From assembly GCF_014195325.1 (NCBI RefSeq), contig NZ_JACIBK010000010.1, positions 186,001 to 250,000 of the forward strand: a stretch of 64,000 bases of DNA, read 5' to 3'. The translations under genes were made by a program, and so were the position numbers. Origin of the DNA: Rhizobium sp. BK650 (GTDB lineage: Bacteria; Pseudomonadota; Alphaproteobacteria; Rhizobiales; Rhizobiaceae). The notes beneath the pieces were generated by a model. The model worked only from the letters and a program-made list of their open reading frames with translations, had not been told where the DNA came from and made no database searches. Below are positions 8,752-17,416 of this stretch, piece by piece (within the stretch, counting starts at the first letter, position 1; every line of letters begins with the position of its first letter).

Positions 8752-9912
8752 CTACGCTCCCAGAGGCCGCAGGAGATCGCGACTGATGATGTGGCGCTGG
8801 ATTTCCGACGTGCCGTCCCAAATACGTTCGACGCGCGCATCCCGCCAAAAGCGGGCAAGCGGCAGGTCGTCCATCAGGCCCATGCCGCCGTAGATCTGGA
8901 TCGCCTCATCCGTGACGCGGGCAAGCATTTCTGAGGCGTAGAGCTTGGCCGAAGCGATTTCGCGATCGGAAGTCAGACCCGCATCCAGTCGCCACGCCGC
9001 CGAAAAAGTCAGCCACTCGGCGGCATCGATCTCAGTGATCATGTCTGCAAGCTTGAAGGAGACGCCCTGATTGGCACCGATCGGCTTGCCGAACTGCTTG
9101 CGCTCGGCGGCATAGGACAAGGCCATGTCAAAGACCCGCCGCGCCCTGCCGACGCAGGTGGCGGCGACAGTGAGCCGCGTGCCGTAGAGCCACTGGTTGG
9201 CGAGTTCGAAACCGCGATGGACCTCGCCCAGCACTTGGGAGGCCGGTATCCGGCAGTCGGCAAAGCTCAGGGTGCAGTTGTGATAGCCGCGGTGGGAGAC
9301 GGAATCATAGCCCTTGAGAATTTGGAAGCCCGGCGTGCCGCGGTCGACAAGGAATGCAGTGATCTTCTTCTTGACACCCCTTGATGTTTCCTCCTCGCCG
9401 GTCGCGGCAAAGACGATGATGAAATCGGCGACATCGGCATGCGAGATGAAATGCTTGGTGCCATTGAGGATAAAGTCGCTGCCGTCGCTGCGAGCGGCGC
9501 ATTTCATGCCGCGCATGTCTGAACCGGCATCGGGTTCGGTGATCGCGAGCGCGTCGATCTTTTGTCCGCTGACGGCAGGAAGCAAATACCGTTCGCGCTG
9601 CTCGCCCTCGCAGGCCATGAGGATACCGGAGGGACGGCCGAAAAAGACCGTCAGCGCCATGGAGCCGCGCCCAAGCTCACGCTCGACAAGCGTGAAGGTG
9701 ACATGGTCAAGGCCGGCGCCGCCCGCCTCTTCGGGGAAATTGCAGGCGTAGAAGCCGAGGTCGATGCATTTGCGTCGGATCTCAGCCGCAAGATCCGGCG
9801 GAACCAAGCCCGTGCGCTCGACTTCGTTCTCGTGCGGATAGATTTCGGTTTCGACGAAGCCACGGACCGTCTTGACGATCATTTCCTGTTCTTCGCTGAG
9901 GCCGAAATCCAT
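8752..9912 (-). CDS. acyl-CoA dehydrogenase, probable gamma-butyrobetainyl-CoA dehydrogenase
   Basis: A 386-residue flavoprotein of the acyl-CoA dehydrogenase family. N-terminal helical domain (FGLSEEQEMIVKTVRGFV), FAD-contact segment AITEPDAGSDMRGMKC, beta-domain loop LNGTKHFISHADVADF and C-terminal helices with ERKQFGKPIGANQGV and QIYGGMGLMDDLPL are all present. The C-terminal loop reads RIWDGTSEIQR: the residue at 366, where medium-chain dehydrogenases have the catalytic Glu, is Asp. In this operon it would desaturate gamma-butyrobetainyl-CoA to crotonobetainyl-CoA, passing electrons to an electron-transfer flavoprotein encoded elsewhere. A general short-chain role cannot be excluded. Confidence 0.87.
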   Translation of the reverse strand: MDFGLSEEQEMIVKTVRGFVETEIYPHENEVERTGLVPPDLAAEIRRKCIDLGFYACNFPEEAGGAGLDHVTFTLVERELGRGSMALTVFFGRPSGILMACEGEQRERYLLPAVSGQKIDALAITEPDAGSDMRGMKCAARSDGSDFILNGTKHFISHADVADFIIVFAATGEEETSRGVKKKITAFLVDRGTPGFQILKGYDSVSHRGYHNCTLSFADCRIPASQVLGEVHRGFELANQWLYGTRLTVAATCVGRARRVFDMALSYAAERKQFGKPIGANQGVSFKLADMITEIDAAEWLTFSAAWRLDAGLTSDREIASAKLYASEMLARVTDEAIQIYGGMGLMDDLPLARFWRDARVERIWDGTSEIQRHIISRDLLRPLGA

Positions 9913-9923
9913 AATCGATCTTC

Positions 9924-11414
9924 CTATCGTTTCTGGCCGACATGGCGGCCAACCCCATCGGGAGAAGGCAGCTTTGCATGGGCCGCGGCGATCAGACTTG
10001 CCTTGTCGAGGACTGCGACTGGCGCCGGTGTCGCCTTGCCGGCTTCGGTATCGACATGCAGCAGCATCTGCTCGGCAGTGGCGAGCACGGCGCCGCTCTC
10101 AGTGTCGCAGATAGTGTGGAAGAGGTGCAGCCGCTTCTCGTCGACAGCGAGGATCTGGCAGGTCGAATAGATCGCCTGCCCGAGCTTAGCCTCACCAAGA
10201 TGGCGGATATGGGTCTCGACCGTATAATAGCTCTGCCCGGCCTCGACATAGGCAAGATCGACCCCGATCAGCCGCAGAAGCGCATCGGACGTATCACCGA
10301 AGACCTGCAGGTAGCGATGTTCGGTCATATGGCCATTATAGTCGACCCAGGCGGGGCTCACCTTGGTCTCGACGAGCTTGAGGGGGCCAGAAGGATCAGC
10401 GGCAGTGCTTTTGCCACCGCCTGCTGCCCACAGGGACCTTTCGAAATCCTTTAGCAATTGGCCGGCGCCCCAGCCCTTGCCGTCGTTTCCGGCCTTCAGG
10501 GCCTGCAGGATTCCGACGAGATTTTCGTCGCGGATGCGCTCCAGTGCGCGGATTGAAAGGCCGGCGGCCTGTTCGTCCGACTGTTTTCCGATCTTTTCGA
10601 TCAAAGCGTCGTCGAGGTCGACGACGTCGGTTAGCTTCGTCCAGGGCCAGGCTAGGCAAGGCCCGAACTGGGCGAGAAAATGGCGCATGCCGGCCTCGCC
10701 GCCGGCAATGCGATAGGTCTGAAACAGACCCATCTGCGCCCAACGCAGTCCGAAGGAATAGCGGATGACGTCGTCGAGCGTCTCGACGGTGCAGATATCG
10801 TCATGGATGAGCCAGAGCGCCTCGCGCCAGAGCGCTTCGAGCAGGCGGTCACCGACGAAGGCCTCGATCTCCTTGGCGATATGAACGCCCTTCATGCCGA
10901 TTGGAGCGAGGTGTGCCATCGCTGCCTCGATGGTCGCTTTCGAGGTCTTCTCGCTGCCGACGATCTCGACCAGCGGCAACAGATAGACGGGATTATAGGG
11001 ATGGGCGACGAAGAGGCGCTCGGGATGTTTCATGTCGCGCTGCAGGTCGCTCGGCAGCAGGCCGGAGGTCGACGAGCCGATCAAGGCATCAGGGCGTGCC
11101 GAAGCATCGATCTCCGTCAAGACGCGCCGTTTCAGGTCGAGCCGTTCCGGCACGCTTTCCTGGATCCAGTCCGCACCAGAGACGGCCTCCTGCAGGGACG
11201 TTTCGAAGGTGAGCCGGCCGCGCGGCGGCAGCGGTGCACCGGTGAGCATCCCATAGGCTTTTTCCGCATTGGCAAGGACCTCGCCAACGATGCGACTTGC
11301 TTCCGGATGCGGGTCGAAAACGCTGACGTCGATGCCGGCAAGCAGAAAACGGGCAATCCATCCGCCGCCGATAACGCCGCCGCCGATACAGGCTGCTTTG
11401 GTAATCCCTGTCAT
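9924..11414 (-). CDS. lcdH: L-carnitine 3-dehydrogenase fused to a thioesterase (betainyl-CoA thioesterase)
   Basis: A 496-residue two-domain enzyme. Residues 1 to about 320 form a 3-hydroxyacyl-CoA-dehydrogenase-like domain with the NAD motif GGGVIGGGW at 11-19 and the helical dimer domain. Residues about 340 to 496 form a hot-dog thioesterase domain (VSPAWVDYNGHMTEHRYLQ). Rhizobial L-carnitine dehydrogenases carry exactly this fusion: the first domain oxidises carnitine to 3-dehydrocarnitine, and the second is thought to hydrolyse the betainyl-CoA made by the cleavage enzyme, giving glycine betaine. The gene starts seven bases after the stop of the cleavage-enzyme gene, which fits coordinated steps. 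Confidence 0.92.
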   Translation of the reverse strand: MTGITKAACIGGGVIGGGWIARFLLAGIDVSVFDPHPEASRIVGEVLANAEKAYGMLTGAPLPPRGRLTFETSLQEAVSGADWIQESVPERLDLKRRVLTEIDASARPDALIGSSTSGLLPSDLQRDMKHPERLFVAHPYNPVYLLPLVEIVGSEKTSKATIEAAMAHLAPIGMKGVHIAKEIEAFVGDRLLEALWREALWLIHDDICTVETLDDVIRYSFGLRWAQMGLFQTYRIAGGEAGMRHFLAQFGPCLAWPWTKLTDVVDLDDALIEKIGKQSDEQAAGLSIRALERIRDENLVGILQALKAGNDGKGWGAGQLLKDFERSLWAAGGGKSTAADPSGPLKLVETKVSPAWVDYNGHMTEHRYLQVFGDTSDALLRLIGVDLAYVEAGQSYYTVETHIRHLGEAKLGQAIYSTCQILAVDEKRLHLFHTICDTESGAVLATAEQMLLHVDTEAGKATPAPVAVLDKASLIAAAHAKLPSPDGVGRHVGQKR

Positions 11415-11421
11415 GTCGTCC

Positions 11422-12324
11422 TCAGCGCTTCGTCAGTTTCAGTTTCTTACGGACGTCCTCAGGGCCGATGATCCTGGCACCCATGCCTTCGACCACCTGC
11501 ACGGCCTTTTCGACGAGCTGCGCATTGGTAGCGAGAGCGCCCTTGCCGATATAGAGATTATCCTCGAGGCCAACGCGGACATTGCCGCCCGCCAGAACCG
11601 CGGCAGCCGGATAGGCCATGGCGTTGCGACCGATCGAAAAGGCCGAGAAGGTCCAGCTATCGGGCACGTTGTTGACCATGGCCATGAAGGTGTTGAGATC
11701 GTCGGGGGCGCCCCATGGGATGCCCATGCAGAGCTGGATCAGCACCGGATCTTCGATCAGGCCTTCTTCGGCGAGCTGTTTTGCAAACCAAAGATGGCCG
11801 GTGTCGAACGCCTCGATCTCGGGGCGCACGCCAAGATCGGTCATTTTCTTCGCCATTGCCCGAAGCATCGCGGGCGTGTTGGTCATGACGTAATCGCCAA
11901 GATTGAAGTTCATCGTGCCGCAGTCGAGCGTGCAGATTTCCGGCAGGCATTCGGCGACGTGGCTGACGCGCTCGGTTGCCCCTGCCATGTCCGTTCCCGC
12001 CGCTTTCAAGGGAAGGGGGCTTTCGACATCACCGAAAATCAGGTCTCCGCCCATGCCGGCCGTCAGGTTCAGCACCACGTCGACATCGGCCGAACGGATG
12101 CGGTCGGTGACCTCCCTGTAGAGGTCGTTGCGGCGACTTGCGGCACCTGTTTCCGGATCGCGGACATGACAGTGAACGACTGCCGCCCCAGCCTTGGCGG
12201 CATCGATCGCGGAGGCCGCGATCTGTTTGGGAGTAATGGGAACGTGGCTGGATTTCGAAACCGTATCGCCGGAACCGGTGACGGCGCAGGTGATGAAGAC
12301 ATCGCGGTTCATCGCAAGAGGCAT
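11422..12324 (-). CDS. beta-keto acid cleavage enzyme, 3-dehydrocarnitine type (BKACE family)
   Basis: A 300-residue zinc-dependent enzyme that would condense 3-dehydrocarnitine with acetyl-CoA to give betainyl-CoA and acetoacetate, the usual BKACE chemistry. The zinc-binding HCHVRD motif is present near residue 50, with the further family stretches NLTAGMGG and GIPWGAPDD. A start at 12354 (ATG) is possible, but the ATG at 12324 gives the family N-terminus MPLAMNRDVFITCAVTGSG and has GAGGGAG upstream. It is the promoter-proximal gene of the operon and diverges from the AraC-type regulator. Its product and the adjacent dehydrogenase/thioesterase form the carnitine-to-betaine core. Confidence 0.92.
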   Translation of the reverse strand: MPLAMNRDVFITCAVTGSGDTVSKSSHVPITPKQIAASAIDAAKAGAAVVHCHVRDPETGAASRRNDLYREVTDRIRSADVDVVLNLTAGMGGDLIFGDVESPLPLKAAGTDMAGATERVSHVAECLPEICTLDCGTMNFNLGDYVMTNTPAMLRAMAKKMTDLGVRPEIEAFDTGHLWFAKQLAEEGLIEDPVLIQLCMGIPWGAPDDLNTFMAMVNNVPDSWTFSAFSIGRNAMAYPAAAVLAGGNVRVGLEDNLYIGKGALATNAQLVEKAVQVVEGMGARIIGPEDVRKKLKLTKR

Positions 12325-12431
12325 ATTTGTTTTTCTCCCTCGTCTTGAGGCCATTACGCGCCAGGATGAGAGAGGATGCTTTGCATTTTCGGAATCGATC
12401 GATACATTATCGGAATACGAGGGAGGGGACT
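12325..12431. promoter_or_regulatory. Divergent promoter region with two 12-bp direct repeats 21 bp apart
   Basis: The 107 bases between the cleavage-enzyme gene and the AraC-type regulator contain CATTTTCGGAAT at 12384-12395 and CATTATCGGAAT at 12405-12416. They differ at one base and start 21 bp apart, two helical turns. This is the expected geometry for an AraC-family activator. Binding by the adjacent regulator is an inference. Confidence 0.6.
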
Positions 12432-13415
12432 GTGCTGGAACGATCGACCGAACGGCTCGACATCGATCTTCTCGTCCTGCCGGAGACCAATCTCATTCTC
12501 ATCGCCTCCGTCATCGAGCCGTTGCGCGGGGCAAACCGCATCTCCGGCAGCGAGCTCTACCGCTGGCGCATCTTCACGCCAGATGGAGAAGCTGTGCCGA
12601 CGACCAGCCACATTGCCATCCCGGCTCAGGGAACGTTCCAGACCACGGCATCGGATACGCCGCTCTTCGTGCTGGCGAGCTACAATTGGCGGCAAAGCGC
12701 AACGGCGACCCTGAAGATGCAGCTATCGCAGGCGGCACGCCACCGGACAATGATCGCGGGCATTGAATCCGGCACCTGGCTGCTTGCGGAAGCCTGCCTG
12801 CTCGACGGCTTGTCTGCGACCGTCCATTGGGAGGACTACGAGGATTTCGTGCTTGCTTATCCGCAGGTGTCGGCGGTCAAGGACCGGTTCGTCATCGACG
12901 GCAAACGGCTGACGACATCAGGCTCGCTGCCGACTGTGGACCTGATGCTGGAGATCATCCGGCGGCGCCAGAGCTATTCGCTGGCGCTCGAGGTCAGCCG
13001 GCTGTTCCGCTACGAGCAGCCATCCTTTCATGCCGACGAGGCGCTGTCGGCAGGCTTGCGCGTGGACGATCCGCGGGTGGCCCACGCCGTGCGGCTGATG
13101 GAGGACAATGTCGAGCAGCCGATCGTACTGGCGCGCCTAGCCCGCCGGGTCGGGATTAGCGCCCGGCACCTGCAGGATCTCTTCCAGGCCTCGATCGGGG
13201 CGCCGCCCCATATCCACTATCTTGCCCTGAGATTGAACGCGGCGCGGCGCAAGGTGATAGAGACGACGGCGTCCTTTGCCGACATTGCAGCCGCAACCGG
13301 CTTCAATTCGGCCTCCGCCTTTGCGCGAAGCTATCGGGCGAGCTATTCCGAAAGTCCCTCGGAAACGCGGCGACGGCTGCGGCGTCCGCTCAGGCCATCG
13401 GAAGCCCGGCCATAG
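12432..13415 (+). CDS. GlxA-family AraC-type transcriptional regulator, probable carnitine-pathway regulator (CdhR-like)
   Basis: A protein of about 327 residues with an N-terminal DJ-1/PfpI-like domain (residues 10-180; RLDIDLLVLPETNLILIAS) and two C-terminal AraC helix-turn-helix motifs (RLARRVGISARHLQDLFQ and SFADIAAATGFNSASAFAR). Proteins of this type control carnitine and betaine catabolism in pseudomonads. I chose the GTG at 12432, preceded by AGGGAGGGG, because the upstream in-frame extension to 12327 is unlike the family and covers the direct repeats. The gene diverges from the catabolic operon, the usual place for its activator. Its 3' end overlaps the LysR gene by 26 bases, tail to tail. 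Confidence 0.87.
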   Translation: MLERSTERLDIDLLVLPETNLILIASVIEPLRGANRISGSELYRWRIFTPDGEAVPTTSHIAIPAQGTFQTTASDTPLFVLASYNWRQSATATLKMQLSQAARHRTMIAGIESGTWLLAEACLLDGLSATVHWEDYEDFVLAYPQVSAVKDRFVIDGKRLTTSGSLPTVDLMLEIIRRRQSYSLALEVSRLFRYEQPSFHADEALSAGLRVDDPRVAHAVRLMEDNVEQPIVLARLARRVGISARHLQDLFQASIGAPPHIHYLALRLNAARRKVIETTASFADIAAATGFNSASAFARSYRASYSESPSETRRRLRRPLRPSEARP

Positions 13416-14265
13416 GCTGAAAGGCGTCGCGCACCATTTCGGCAAGCTCGCGAACTGCTTCGCTCGACCGAAAGGTGTTGCGACGAAGCAAGACCCTGGA
13501 GGAATCGACTGGCGGGAAGCCGTCCTCGTTCGTCAATTCCCGGCAGCCAGGTGGGATGTTGCTGCGCGACAGCGTGGTGAGCGCAAGACCAGCAGTCACG
13601 GCATTTTTCAGTCCCGAGCTCGTATCGGCAATGAAGGCGACACGGTAATTGCGCCCGAGCTGATGCAGCGACTTCAATGCAAAGTCGCGACACCAGCTCG
13701 AGTCTCTATAGGTCGCGATCGGCAGCGGGTCGATGTCGTGCAGCCGGTGGACGATCGACGTCACCCAGACGGTCGGGTCGATGCAGAGCACTTCGCCACT
13801 CATCTGATCGCTCCAGTCGAAGACGACGGCGAGATCGAGCTCGTCGCGTTCCAGGGCGGCGATGTTGCGGACAGTATAATCGCAGGAGATCGTGACCTCG
13901 ACAGCCGGATGACGCACGGCGAAGGCCGCAAGGGCGGCGGGCAGCACGGTCTGGCTATATTCCTCGGGAATGCCGATGCGAACTGGTCCGTCGAGCGGTT
14001 TGCTGCGGATCGTCGCCGCCGCCTCGCTCAGGAGGTCGATGACACGGCGGGCATAAGGGACGAGCTGAATGCCCTGACGCGTCAGCACCACACCTCGAGC
14101 GCCGCGTTCGAACAATACTTCGCCGATCGTGTCTTCCAGCTTCTTGATCGCCGCGCTGATCGCAGACTGTGTTCTGCCGACGCGCTCGGCGGCCGCCGAA
14201 AAATTGGTGGTCTCGACGACGACGAGGAAGGTCCGCAGAAGATCACTCTCGATGGGCTCGCGCAT
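13390..14265 (-). CDS. LysR-family transcriptional regulator
   Basis: A 291-residue regulator with an N-terminal winged helix (LLRTFLVVVETTNFSAAAERVGRTQSAISAAIKKL, in two parts; helix-turn-helix at about residues 20-45) and a substrate-binding-like effector domain from residue 90. It is transcribed away from the DMT transporter gene that starts near 14325, the common arrangement of a LysR regulator and its target. Between them TGACATC (14288-14294) and GATGTCA (14317-14323) form an inverted repeat that could be its binding site. The effector is unknown. Its 3' end overlaps the AraC-type gene by 26 bases. Confidence 0.9.
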   Translation of the reverse strand: MREPIESDLLRTFLVVVETTNFSAAAERVGRTQSAISAAIKKLEDTIGEVLFERGARGVVLTRQGIQLVPYARRVIDLLSEAAATIRSKPLDGPVRIGIPEEYSQTVLPAALAAFAVRHPAVEVTISCDYTVRNIAALERDELDLAVVFDWSDQMSGEVLCIDPTVWVTSIVHRLHDIDPLPIATYRDSSWCRDFALKSLHQLGRNYRVAFIADTSSGLKNAVTAGLALTTLSRSNIPPGCRELTNEDGFPPVDSSRVLLRRNTFRSSEAVRELAEMVRDAFQPMAGLPMA

Positions 14266-14287
14266 GGACAGCCATAGAAAAAATCGA

Positions 14288-14323
14288 TGACATCCATCTC
14301 TACTATTCGTTTGTCTGATGTCA
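14288..14323. promoter_or_regulatory. Inverted repeat between LysR and DMT transporter genes
   Basis: TGACATC at 14288-14294 and its reverse complement GATGTCA at 14317-14323 are separated by 22 bases in the divergent intergenic region. This would suit a LysR dimer site, but seven-base repeats can occur by chance. Confidence 0.35.
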
Positions 14324-14324
14324 A

Positions 14325-15284
14325 TTGCGGGTGCAGAAAGGAGGTGCGTTCGACTTTTCCTCTTCGAGAATAACCAGCGTGACCATTGACCATCCGGCCG
14401 GACACCTCGGTGCCGGCGAGCGCGAGAAGGGCATCCTTCTCGTCATCGGGGCGACACTTGCCTGGAGTGCGAGCGGAGTCTACTCGCGACTCCTGACGAC
14501 AGACGTCTGGACGGCGATCGCCTGGCGTTCGCTGTTCGGGGGGCTGTTCCTGCTGATCCCCTGCCTGTTCCTCGAAGGCGGGATATCACGAAAGCAATGG
14601 CGTTCGATCCTGCATCCCTCGGGCCTGGCGATGATTGTCTGCCAGACCGTCAGCCAGGGTTGCTTCATCGGGGCGCTCTATATGACCAGCGTCGCGAATG
14701 TGACGATGATCTATTCGACGGCACCCTTTATCGCTGCCCTATTCGGATGGATCATCCTGAAAGAGGGCGTTGGAAGGCGCACGCTGATTGCGGGGGGCAT
14801 TTCTCTTCTGGGTGTCGTCGTCATCGTCGCCTCGTCGATCGGCGGTGGCACCGGGGTTGGCGACCTCTTGGCTCTTGGCATGACGGTCTCCTTCGCGCTC
14901 GTCATCATCATCCCGCGCATCAATCCCGAAGTACCGAGCCTGCCGCCGACGGTTGTCAGCGCCTTCCTCACGCTCGTCATCTTCGCTCCATTCGGCTCGG
15001 TTGGCTCGCTTGATCTTCACAACTGGATCGTGCTTGCCGCTTTCGGTGCGACCAATTTTTCGCTGGCGCTTGTGCTTTTCCTGGCCGGCGCCAGGCGAAT
15101 GCCGCCGGCCGAAGCTGCGCTGATCGGGACGATGGAGATCGTGCTGACCCCGTTCTGGGTCTGGCTTCTGTTCTCCGAGCAACCGCCTGTCGCCACTTTC
15201 TTCGGTGGCGCCATCATCTTCGCAGCCGTTCTCTGGCATACTGCCGTCGACCTGAACCGCAGCCGGCGGACGCATGCCGGCTAG
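14325..15284 (+). CDS. DMT-superfamily (EamA) membrane transporter
   Basis: A protein of about 300-319 residues with ten predicted transmembrane helices in two EamA repeats, starting with GILLVIGATLAWSASGVYSR and ending with a short Arg-rich tail (DLNRSRRTHAG). EamA proteins are usually exporters of amino acids or small metabolites. The start is uncertain: TTG 14325, GTG 14331 and GTG 14379 are all in frame; the last leaves a short cytoplasmic N-terminus typical of the family. Divergence from the LysR gene suggests that regulator controls it. The substrate cannot be deduced. Confidence 0.87.
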   Translation: MRVQKGGAFDFSSSRITSVTIDHPAGHLGAGEREKGILLVIGATLAWSASGVYSRLLTTDVWTAIAWRSLFGGLFLLIPCLFLEGGISRKQWRSILHPSGLAMIVCQTVSQGCFIGALYMTSVANVTMIYSTAPFIAALFGWIILKEGVGRRTLIAGGISLLGVVVIVASSIGGGTGVGDLLALGMTVSFALVIIIPRINPEVPSLPPTVVSAFLTLVIFAPFGSVGSLDLHNWIVLAAFGATNFSLALVLFLAGARRMPPAEAALIGTMEIVLTPFWVWLLFSEQPPVATFFGGAIIFAAVLWHTAVDLNRSRRTHAG

Positions 15285-15373
15285 AAAGCGACGCCCGTCG
15301 GATCGTCATTTCAGGCGCCATAGGTCAAAATAGCGGTTCGATTGCCACTCCCACCCAAGCAACGAGTGCGGAC

Positions 15374-17416
15374 ATGTCCTCCAAAGATCCCCTGCTGCAG
15401 CCGTTTCAACTCAAGCACCTGACGCTGAAAAACCGCGTCATGTCGACCGCTCACGAACCGGCCTATTCGGAAAACGGCATGCCGACGGATCGCTATCGGC
15501 TCTATCACAGGGAAAAGGCGAGGGGTGGCATCGCGCTGACCATGACGGCCGGATCGGCGGTCGTCTCGCCTGACTCTCCTCCTTCCTTCGGCAATCTCCA
15601 TGCCTATCGCGACGAGATCGTGCCCTGGTTGAAGAGGCTTGCCGACGACTGTCATGAGTTCGGCGCGGCAGTCATGATCCAACTTACGCATCTCGGCCGG
15701 CGCACAAGCTGGAACAAGGGCGACTGGCTGCCGGTTCTGGCGGCGTCACCGATCCGCGAGCCGGCTCACCGGGCCTTCCCGAAAGAGGCGGAAGACTGGG
15801 ACATCGTGCGTATCGTCGCCGATTATGCAAGTGCGGCGCAGCGCATGCAGGAAGCTGGCCTCGACGGCATCGAGATCGAGGCCTACGGCCATCTGCTCGA
15901 TGGTTTCTGGTCGCCGGCAACCAACCGGCGTGAAGATGAATTTGGCGGCTCCCTCGACAACCGCATGCGTTTTTCTGTCATGGTCACGCAGGCGGTCCGC
16001 AAGGCGGTCGGGCCGAATTTCATCGTTGGCATGCGTCTCGTCGCGGACGAGGACTGGGAGAAGGGATTGTCGCGGAAGGACGGCATAGAGATCGCGTCTC
16101 GATTTGCCCGATCCGGCGAAATCGATTTTCTCAACATCATTCGCGGCCATATCGACAGCGATGTCGCGCTCAACGAGGTCATCCCGATCCAGGGCATGGC
16201 GTCTGCGCCGCATCTCGATTTTGCCGGCGAGGTGAGGGCGATAACCAAGTTCCCGGTTTTTCACGCCGCGCGTATCGGGGATGTAGCGACAGCCCGTCAT
16301 GCGATCGCCGAGGGAAAGCTCGATATGGTGGGCATGACACGCGCCCATATCGCCGACCCGCATATCGTGCGCAAGATCGAAAGCGGCGAGGAGGCACGCA
16401 TCCGGCCCTGTGTGGGCGCTACCTATTGTCTCGACCGGATCTACGAAGGTGGGGAGGCGCTCTGTATCCACAATGCCGCGACCGGGCGCGAGGGACAGAT
16501 CCCGCATGAGATCACCAAGGCCGACATTCGCCGCAAGGCGGTCGTGGTCGGCGCGGGACCGGCCGGCCTAGAGGCCGCCCGTGTGCTTGCGGAGCGCGGT
16601 CATCAGGTGGATGTTCTGGAAGCGACGGGAAAGGCCGGCGGACAGGTCAATCTGCTCATCCGAAACCCCCGACGCAAGGAGATGATCGGCATCATCGACT
16701 GGCGGCTCGCGGAACTCGAGCGGTTGGGTGTTCGCATGCATTATGATGTCTACGCAGAGGCGGGTGATGTCCTTGCTCTTGACCCCGACCTCGTTGTCAT
16801 TGCGACTGGGGGCATTGCGCAGCAACCCGATCTCGCTGCCGGCGATGAACTCGTGACCTCCTCATGGGACATCCTTTCAGGCGGCGTCAGGATTGCGGAG
16901 GCGATCCTGCTTTATGATGACAATGGCGGACATCCGGGTATGTCGGCGGCTGAAGTGATTGCCAGAAGCGGTGCCGAACTCGAAATTGTGTCACCCGAAC
17001 GCTTTTTCGCACCCGATATGGGTGGCATGAACCACGTGCCCTATGCCCGTGCCTTTGCCGAACGCAGTGTCAGGGTGACCATCAACACGCGGCTCAAATC
17101 CGTCCGCCGCGACGGCAATGCTCTTGTCGCCGTGCTCGGATCGGATTTTGCAGACGGCGCACAGTGGGAGCGGCGCGTCTCTCAGGTCGTCGTCGAACAT
17201 GGCACGCTTGCCAATGATGGGCTCTATCTTGAGCTGAAGCCGATCTCGCGAAATCATGGAACCGTGGATTATGCCGCCCTGATCAATCGTCGGCCGCCTC
17301 TGCCGAAGCTCTTCAGTCAGGGGCGGTTCGATCTTGTCCGGATCGGCGATGCCATTTCCAGCCGCAACATCCATGCTGCCATCTATGACGCGCTGAGATT
17401 ATGTTCGTTGTATTGA
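15374..17416 (+). CDS. TMADH-like NADH:flavin oxidoreductase, possible N-demethylase (DgcA/StcD-like)
   Basis: A 680-residue flavoprotein with an N-terminal OYE-like barrel (residues 1-330; PLLQPFQLKHLTLKNRVMST) and a C-terminal FAD/NAD-binding part (VVVGAGPAGLEAARVLAERG at about 394). Between them lies the 4Fe-4S region: Cys346, Cys352 and Cys364 are kept, but the position of the second ligand is Ala349 (CVGATYC). I recall the same change in the DgcA/StcD demethylases of dimethylglycine, N-methylproline and similar amines. Beside a pathway ending in glycine betaine, a demethylase acting further down (dimethylglycine, sarcosine) makes sense. A dienoyl-CoA reductase-like role is the alternative. 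It stands alone on the plus strand. Confidence 0.85.
   Translation: MSSKDPLLQPFQLKHLTLKNRVMSTAHEPAYSENGMPTDRYRLYHREKARGGIALTMTAGSAVVSPDSPPSFGNLHAYRDEIVPWLKRLADDCHEFGAAVMIQLTHLGRRTSWNKGDWLPVLAASPIREPAHRAFPKEAEDWDIVRIVADYASAAQRMQEAGLDGIEIEAYGHLLDGFWSPATNRREDEFGGSLDNRMRFSVMVTQAVRKAVGPNFIVGMRLVADEDWEKGLSRKDGIEIASRFARSGEIDFLNIIRGHIDSDVALNEVIPIQGMASAPHLDFAGEVRAITKFPVFHAARIGDVATARHAIAEGKLDMVGMTRAHIADPHIVRKIESGEEARIRPCVGATYCLDRIYEGGEALCIHNAATGREGQIPHEITKADIRRKAVVVGAGPAGLEAARVLAERGHQVDVLEATGKAGGQVNLLIRNPRRKEMIGIIDWRLAELERLGVRMHYDVYAEAGDVLALDPDLVVIATGGIAQQPDLAAGDELVTSSWDILSGGVRIAEAILLYDDNGGHPGMSAAEVIARSGAELEIVSPERFFAPDMGGMNHVPYARAFAERSVRVTINTRLKSVRRDGNALVAVLGSDFADGAQWERRVSQVVVEHGTLANDGLYLELKPISRNHGTVDYAALINRRPPLPKLFSQGRFDLVRIGDAISSRNIHAAIYDALRLCSLY

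Noticed and set aside
11269-12348. Plus-strand frame of 359 codons
   Set aside because: Antisense to the BKACE and carnitine dehydrogenase genes, with no recognisable domain.
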